Positions 15,658 through 18,426 of a stretch of DNA of 18,426 nucleotides are shown here, piece after piece. The stretch spans positions 1-18,426 of the forward strand of contig DIYV01000005.1 in the NCBI GenBank assembly GCA_002429165.1, read 5' to 3'. A program made the translations under genes and the position numbers. Position 1 is the first letter of the stretch. Each line of letters begins with the position of its first letter. The notes beneath the pieces were generated by a model that saw only the letters and a program-made list of their open reading frames with translations, made no database searches and was not told where the DNA came from. The DNA is from Gallionella sp. UBA6045. GTDB taxonomy: Bacteria > Pseudomonadota > Gammaproteobacteria > Burkholderiales > Gallionellaceae.

Positions 15658-16298
15658 TGGAAAGCAGGAATATTTTGGTGGTGGACGATGAGATAGGTAT
15701 CCGCGAGTTGTTATCGGAGATCCTGTTCGACGAGGGGTATCAGGTTTATCTGGCCGAAAACGCCGAGCAGGCGCGCGCCTATCGAAACGAGCATGAACCG
15801 AATCTGGTGTTGCTCGATATCTGGATGCCGGATACAGATGGAATAACTTTGCTCAAGGAGTGGGTCGAACAGGATTTACTGACCATGCCGGTCGTGATGA
15901 TGTCGGGACACGGCACGATAGAAACGGCGGTCGAAGCAACACGTATCGGCGCGGTGGATTTTTTGGAAAAACCCATTGCGCTGCAAAAGTTGCTAAGCAC
16001 CATTGCCAAGGCGATCATGGATGATGCACCCAAGCTGAAGGAACAGATACCCGAGGCACAAGGCCAAAAAATAGCAATGAACATCGGCGGACGTGCGCTG
16101 CAAATTTCGCTGCCCATGGATTTGCCCTTGCGTGAAGCGCGCGACCATTTTGACGCGATTTACCTGGACTATCATCTGCAAAAAGAGGCCGGAAATGTCT
16201 CGCGCGTAGCCGAAAATGTCGGGCTGGAGCGGACTCACCTTTATCGCAAGCTCAAGCAACTGGGCATTAAATTTGTCAAGAAGGGCGGCATTGGCTAA
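15657..16298 (+). CDS. ntrX: Short NtrX-like response regulator: receiver plus Fis-type HTH, no AAA+ domain
   Basis: Cognate regulator of the overlapping NtrY-like kinase. The 213 residues hold a receiver domain (about 1-120) with acidic pocket VVDDE, phospho-acceptor Asp54 in VLLDIWMPDTDG, Ser83 in MMSGHGT and Lys105 in FLEKP. A ~45-residue linker follows. The C-terminal ~50 residues are a Fis-type helix-turn-helix (LREARDHFDAIYLDYHL, then GNVSRVAENVGLERTHLYRKLKQLG). Classical NtrX is about 450 residues long with a sigma-54-activating ATPase between these parts; here that domain is absent although both flanks resemble NtrX, so it cannot activate sigma-54 by the usual route. The start has a strong GAGGAGG site (15646-15652). 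The frame is intact, so this is a genuine short protein and not an obvious pseudogene. Confidence 0.87.
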   Translation: MESRNILVVDDEIGIRELLSEILFDEGYQVYLAENAEQARAYRNEHEPNLVLLDIWMPDTDGITLLKEWVEQDLLTMPVVMMSGHGTIETAVEATRIGAVDFLEKPIALQKLLSTIAKAIMDDAPKLKEQIPEAQGQKIAMNIGGRALQISLPMDLPLREARDHFDAIYLDYHLQKEAGNVSRVAENVGLERTHLYRKLKQLGIKFVKKGGIG

Positions 16299-16330
16299 AT
16301 CACGCTGGAAAACCATATTCAGTATGGCGG

Positions 16331-16359
16331 TTGCCCTAATCGGGGGGGTACGGCATAAT
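16331..16359 (+). promoter_or_regulatory. Candidate sigma-70 promoter of tkt
   Basis: TTGCCC (16331-16336, 4 of 6) and CATAAT (16354-16359, 5 of 6) are separated by the optimal 17 bases. Transcription would start near 16366, giving a leader of about 80 bases. The spacer contains seven consecutive G residues (16342-16348). It lies after the ntrX stop, so it would give tkt independent expression. Confidence 0.55.
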
Positions 16360-16378
16360 TGCGGGCCCGAATCAGCAC

Positions 16379-16400
16379 AGGGCACCCTTAGGGGTGCCCT
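16379..16400 (+). terminator. Strong hairpin between ntrX and tkt (terminator or tkt leader element)
   Basis: AGGGCACCC (16379-16387) and GGGTGCCCT (16392-16400) make a perfect 9-bp GC-rich stem with loop TTAG, followed by only TTA rather than a long T run. It could end ntrYX transcription inefficiently, or act in the tkt leader, since it lies downstream of the candidate tkt start site. Confidence 0.5.
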
Positions 16401-16411
16401 TTACATAACCA

Positions 16412-16440
16412 ATCCCGCAGGGATGTTCTAAGAGGTAACA
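16412..16440 (+). promoter_or_regulatory. tkt leader: small hairpin, CsrA-like motif and ribosome site
   Basis: ATCCC-GCA-GGGAT (16412-16424) is a perfect 5-bp hairpin. Its 3' side reads CAGGGATGT, which matches the core of the CsrA/RsmA consensus (CARGGAUGU). The ribosome site GAGGT follows at 16432-16436, eight bases before the ATG, and another GGA (16441-16443) touches the start codon. Regulation by CsrA is inference. Confidence 0.35.
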
Positions 16441-16444
16441 GGAA

Positions 16445-18426
16445 ATGGCAGTAACACGAAGCGTCACCCCACCAAAATTCAATGACATTACCGGCGCTAT
16501 ACGTGCTCTGGCAATGGATGCCGTGCAAAAGGCCAATTCGGGACATCCTGGTGCGCCGATGGGCATGGCGGAAATCGCCGACGTGTTATGGAACCGCCAT
16601 CTTCGCCATAACCCGGCAAACCCGCTTTGGGCAGACCGCGACCGCTTTGTGTTTTCCAATGGCCACGGTTCTATGCTGCTCTATGCGTTGTTGCATCTGT
16701 CCGGCTACGCTCTGCCGATGGATGAATTGAAACGTTTCCGTCAATTGCATTCCAAGACGCCCGGTCATCCCGAGTACGGTTACGCACCCGGCGTGGAAAC
16801 CACCACCGGCCCGCTCGGACAGGGCATCACCAATGCGGTGGGCATGGCAATGGCCGAGAAGTTGCTGGCCAATGAATTCAACAAACCGGGCCACGAAATC
16901 GTCAACCACCACACTTACGTGTTCATGGGCGACGGCTGCATGATGGAAGGGATATCCCACGAGTCTTGCGCGCTGGCCGGAACCTGGGGCCTGGGCAAGC
17001 TGATTGCGTTCTGGGACGACAACGATATTTCCATTGACGGCCATGTCGGCGCCTGGTTCACCGATAACACCCCCAAGCGTTTCGAAGCTTATGGCTGGCA
17101 TGTGATCGCCAACGTGCAGGGTCACGACCCCATTGCACTCGACGCCGCAATCGAGGCCGCCAAGGCGGTTACCGACAAGCCCACGCTGATCTGCTGCAAG
17201 ACCATCATCGGTGCCGGCTCGCCTAACAAGGAAGGCACGCATGACGTGCACGGTGCTGCACTGGGCGATGCGGAGATCGCCGCGACCCGTGCGCATATCG
17301 GCTGGAACTACCCTCCGTTCGAGATTCCCAAGCATGTTTATGCAGCATGGGATGCGCGCACCAAGGGCACCGGACTGGAAAGCCTGTGGAACAACAAATT
17401 CGCGGAATACAAAAAAGCCTTCCCCAAAGAAGCTGCCGAGTTTGAACGACGCATCAAGGGCGACTTGCCTGCCAACTGGGCAGATCATGCCGCCAAGGCG
17501 ATTGCGCAGATCAACGAAAAGGGCGAGACCATCGCCACCCGCAAGGCTTCGCAGAACGCGATCAACGCACTGGTACCGGCATTACCCGAGTTTCTCGGCG
17601 GTTCTGCCGACCTGACCGGCTCCAACCTGACCAACTGGACCGGAGCGCATCATGTAAACGGCGCCAAGCCGGGCAATTACATCAGCTACGGCGTGCGTGA
17701 ATTCGGCATGTCCGCGATCATGAACGGCATGGCACTGCATGGCGGCCTGCTGCCTTTCGGCGGCACCTTTTTGATGTTCTCGGAATATGCGCGCAATGCA
17801 TTGCGCATGGCGGCACTGATGAAAATACGCGTGTTGTTCGTGTATACCCATGACTCCATCGGTCTGGGGGAAGACGGTCCGACGCACCAGCCGGTCGAAC
17901 AAACCGCGACGCTGCGCTATATACCGAACATGGAAGTATGGCGTCCTTGCGACACGGTCGAGTCCGTAGTGTCCTGGGTGGCTGCAGTAGAGCGCAAGGA
18001 TGGTCCGAGCAGCTTGATATTCAGCCGCCAGAATCTGGCGTTCCAGAAACGCGATGCGGCGCAGATCGCCAATATCCGCAAGGGCGCGTATGTGTTGTCC
18101 GAAGCGGCCGGCGGCAAACCGAAAGCGGTGATCATCGCTACCGGTTCGGAAGTAAGCCTGGCCATGGAAGCGCAAAAAGCCCTGGCTGCAGAAGGCATCA
18201 GCGTGCGTGTGGTATCGATGCCGTCCACCAATGTGTTCGACAAGCAGGACCAGGCCTACCGGGACAGCGTGTTGCCCAAGGGTATCAGGCGCGTGGCAGT
18301 TGAGGCCGGCGTGACCGGCGGCTGGTACAAGTATGTCGGTCTGGATGGCGCAGTTGTCGGAATGGATTGTTTCGGCGAGTCTGCACCGGCACCGGAACTG
18401 TTCAAACACTTCGGATTTACCACTGA
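16445..18426 (+). CDS. tkt: Transketolase, 3'-truncated by the window edge
   Basis: Thiamine-diphosphate enzyme that moves two-carbon units between sugar phosphates in the pentose-phosphate pathway and, in autotrophs, the Calvin cycle. 660 complete codons are present and the frame is still open at the last base, so the protein should exceed the 663 residues of E. coli TktA slightly. The N-terminal domain has [20 protein letters not shown] and the ThDP/Mg motif [12 protein letters not shown]. The pyrimidine-binding domain has [19 protein letters not shown] with catalytic Glu419. The substrate motif [18 protein letters not shown] follows, and the C-terminal domain ends in view at [10 protein letters not shown]. 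It is preceded by its own promoter-like sequence and a structured leader. Whether it heads a glycolytic or Calvin-cycle operon (often gap, pgk) lies beyond the window. Confidence 0.97.
   Translation, partial: MAVTRSVTPPKFNDITGAIRALAMDAVQKANSGHPGAPMGMAEIADVLWNRHLRHNPANPLWADRDRFVFSNGHGSMLLYALLHLSGYALPMDELKRFRQLHSKTPGHPEYGYAPGVETTTGPLGQGITNAVGMAMAEKLLANEFNKPGHEIVNHHTYVFMGDGCMMEGISHESCALAGTWGLGKLIAFWDDNDISIDGHVGAWFTDNTPKRFEAYGWHVIANVQGHDPIALDAAIEAAKAVTDKPTLICCKTIIGAGSPNKEGTHDVHGAALGDAEIAATRAHIGWNYPPFEIPKHVYAAWDARTKGTGLESLWNNKFAEYKKAFPKEAAEFERRIKGDLPANWADHAAKAIAQINEKGETIATRKASQNAINALVPALPEFLGGSADLTGSNLTNWTGAHHVNGAKPGNYISYGVREFGMSAIMNGMALHGGLLPFGGTFLMFSEYARNALRMAALMKIRVLFVYTHDSIGLGEDGPTHQPVEQTATLRYIPNMEVWRPCDTVESVVSWVAAVERKDGPSSLIFSRQNLAFQKRDAAQIANIRKGAYVLSEAAGGKPKAVIIATGSEVSLAMEAQKALAAEGISVRVVSMPSTNVFDKQDQAYRDSVLPKGIRRVAVEAGVTGGWYKYVGLDGAVVGMDCFGESAPAPELFKHFGFTT

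Noticed and set aside
16586..18409. Two long minus-strand frames (300 and 275 codons) opposite transketolase
   Set aside because: Transketolase on the plus strand is certain and open through the whole region; the antisense frames are by-products of its codon bias.
1..18426. Search for a defence system, prophage, integron, CRISPR array or biosynthetic cluster
   Set aside because: Every gene of reasonable size is a housekeeping, efflux, cytochrome or two-component gene. No repeat-spacer pattern, integrase, transposase, toxin-antitoxin pair or tRNA-like sequence was seen.

Overview
The window is a compact stretch of bacterial chromosome of about 18.4 kb, with genes nearly end to end and no rRNA, tRNA, CRISPR array or recognisable transposase. 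Gene content and order point to a betaproteobacterium, most likely in the Nitrosomonadales/Gallionellaceae neighbourhood: def-fmt-rsmB-DUF4390-ntrY-ntrX in one direction, LysM protein-dprA-smg-topA divergent from it, a lysine/alanine-rich tail on TopA, and an ntrX-like regulator without an AAA+ domain. The taxonomic placement is inference from memory of these arrangements; no search was run.

Layout. (1) Positions 1-3939, plus strand: the end of a tripartite drug-efflux operon. It holds the C-terminal part of an AcrB-type RND pump, a NodT-type outer-membrane lipoprotein and a TetR/CerR-type repressor, joined by overlapping stop and start codons. The membrane-fusion protein would lie to the left of the window. 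(2) 4016-4477, plus strand: a small membrane-anchored c-type cytochrome with one heme site near its C-terminus. (3) 4502-9880, minus strand: topA, smg, dprA and a LysM-domain exported protein, transcribed in the order LysM-dprA-smg-topA. (4) 9983-16298, plus strand: def, fmt, rsmB, a DUF4390 secreted protein, an NtrY-like sensor kinase and a short NtrX-like regulator. From fmt onwards these genes abut or overlap and look translationally coupled. (5) 16445 to the right edge, plus strand: transketolase, missing about its last few residues, with its own promoter-like sequence and a structured leader.

Most of this is housekeeping: DNA topology, DNA uptake and recombination, formyl-methionine addition and removal, 16S rRNA methylation, and the pentose-phosphate or Calvin cycle. 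Accessory content is the efflux operon and perhaps the cytochrome. I found no clearly new multi-gene system. The least ordinary items are a 177-bp MITE-like or interspersed-repeat-like element with 15-bp terminal inverted repeats filling the def-fmt gap, the AAA+-less NtrX partner of a full NtrY kinase, and the tkt upstream region, which combines a G7 tract inside the promoter spacer with two leader hairpins and a CsrA-like motif.
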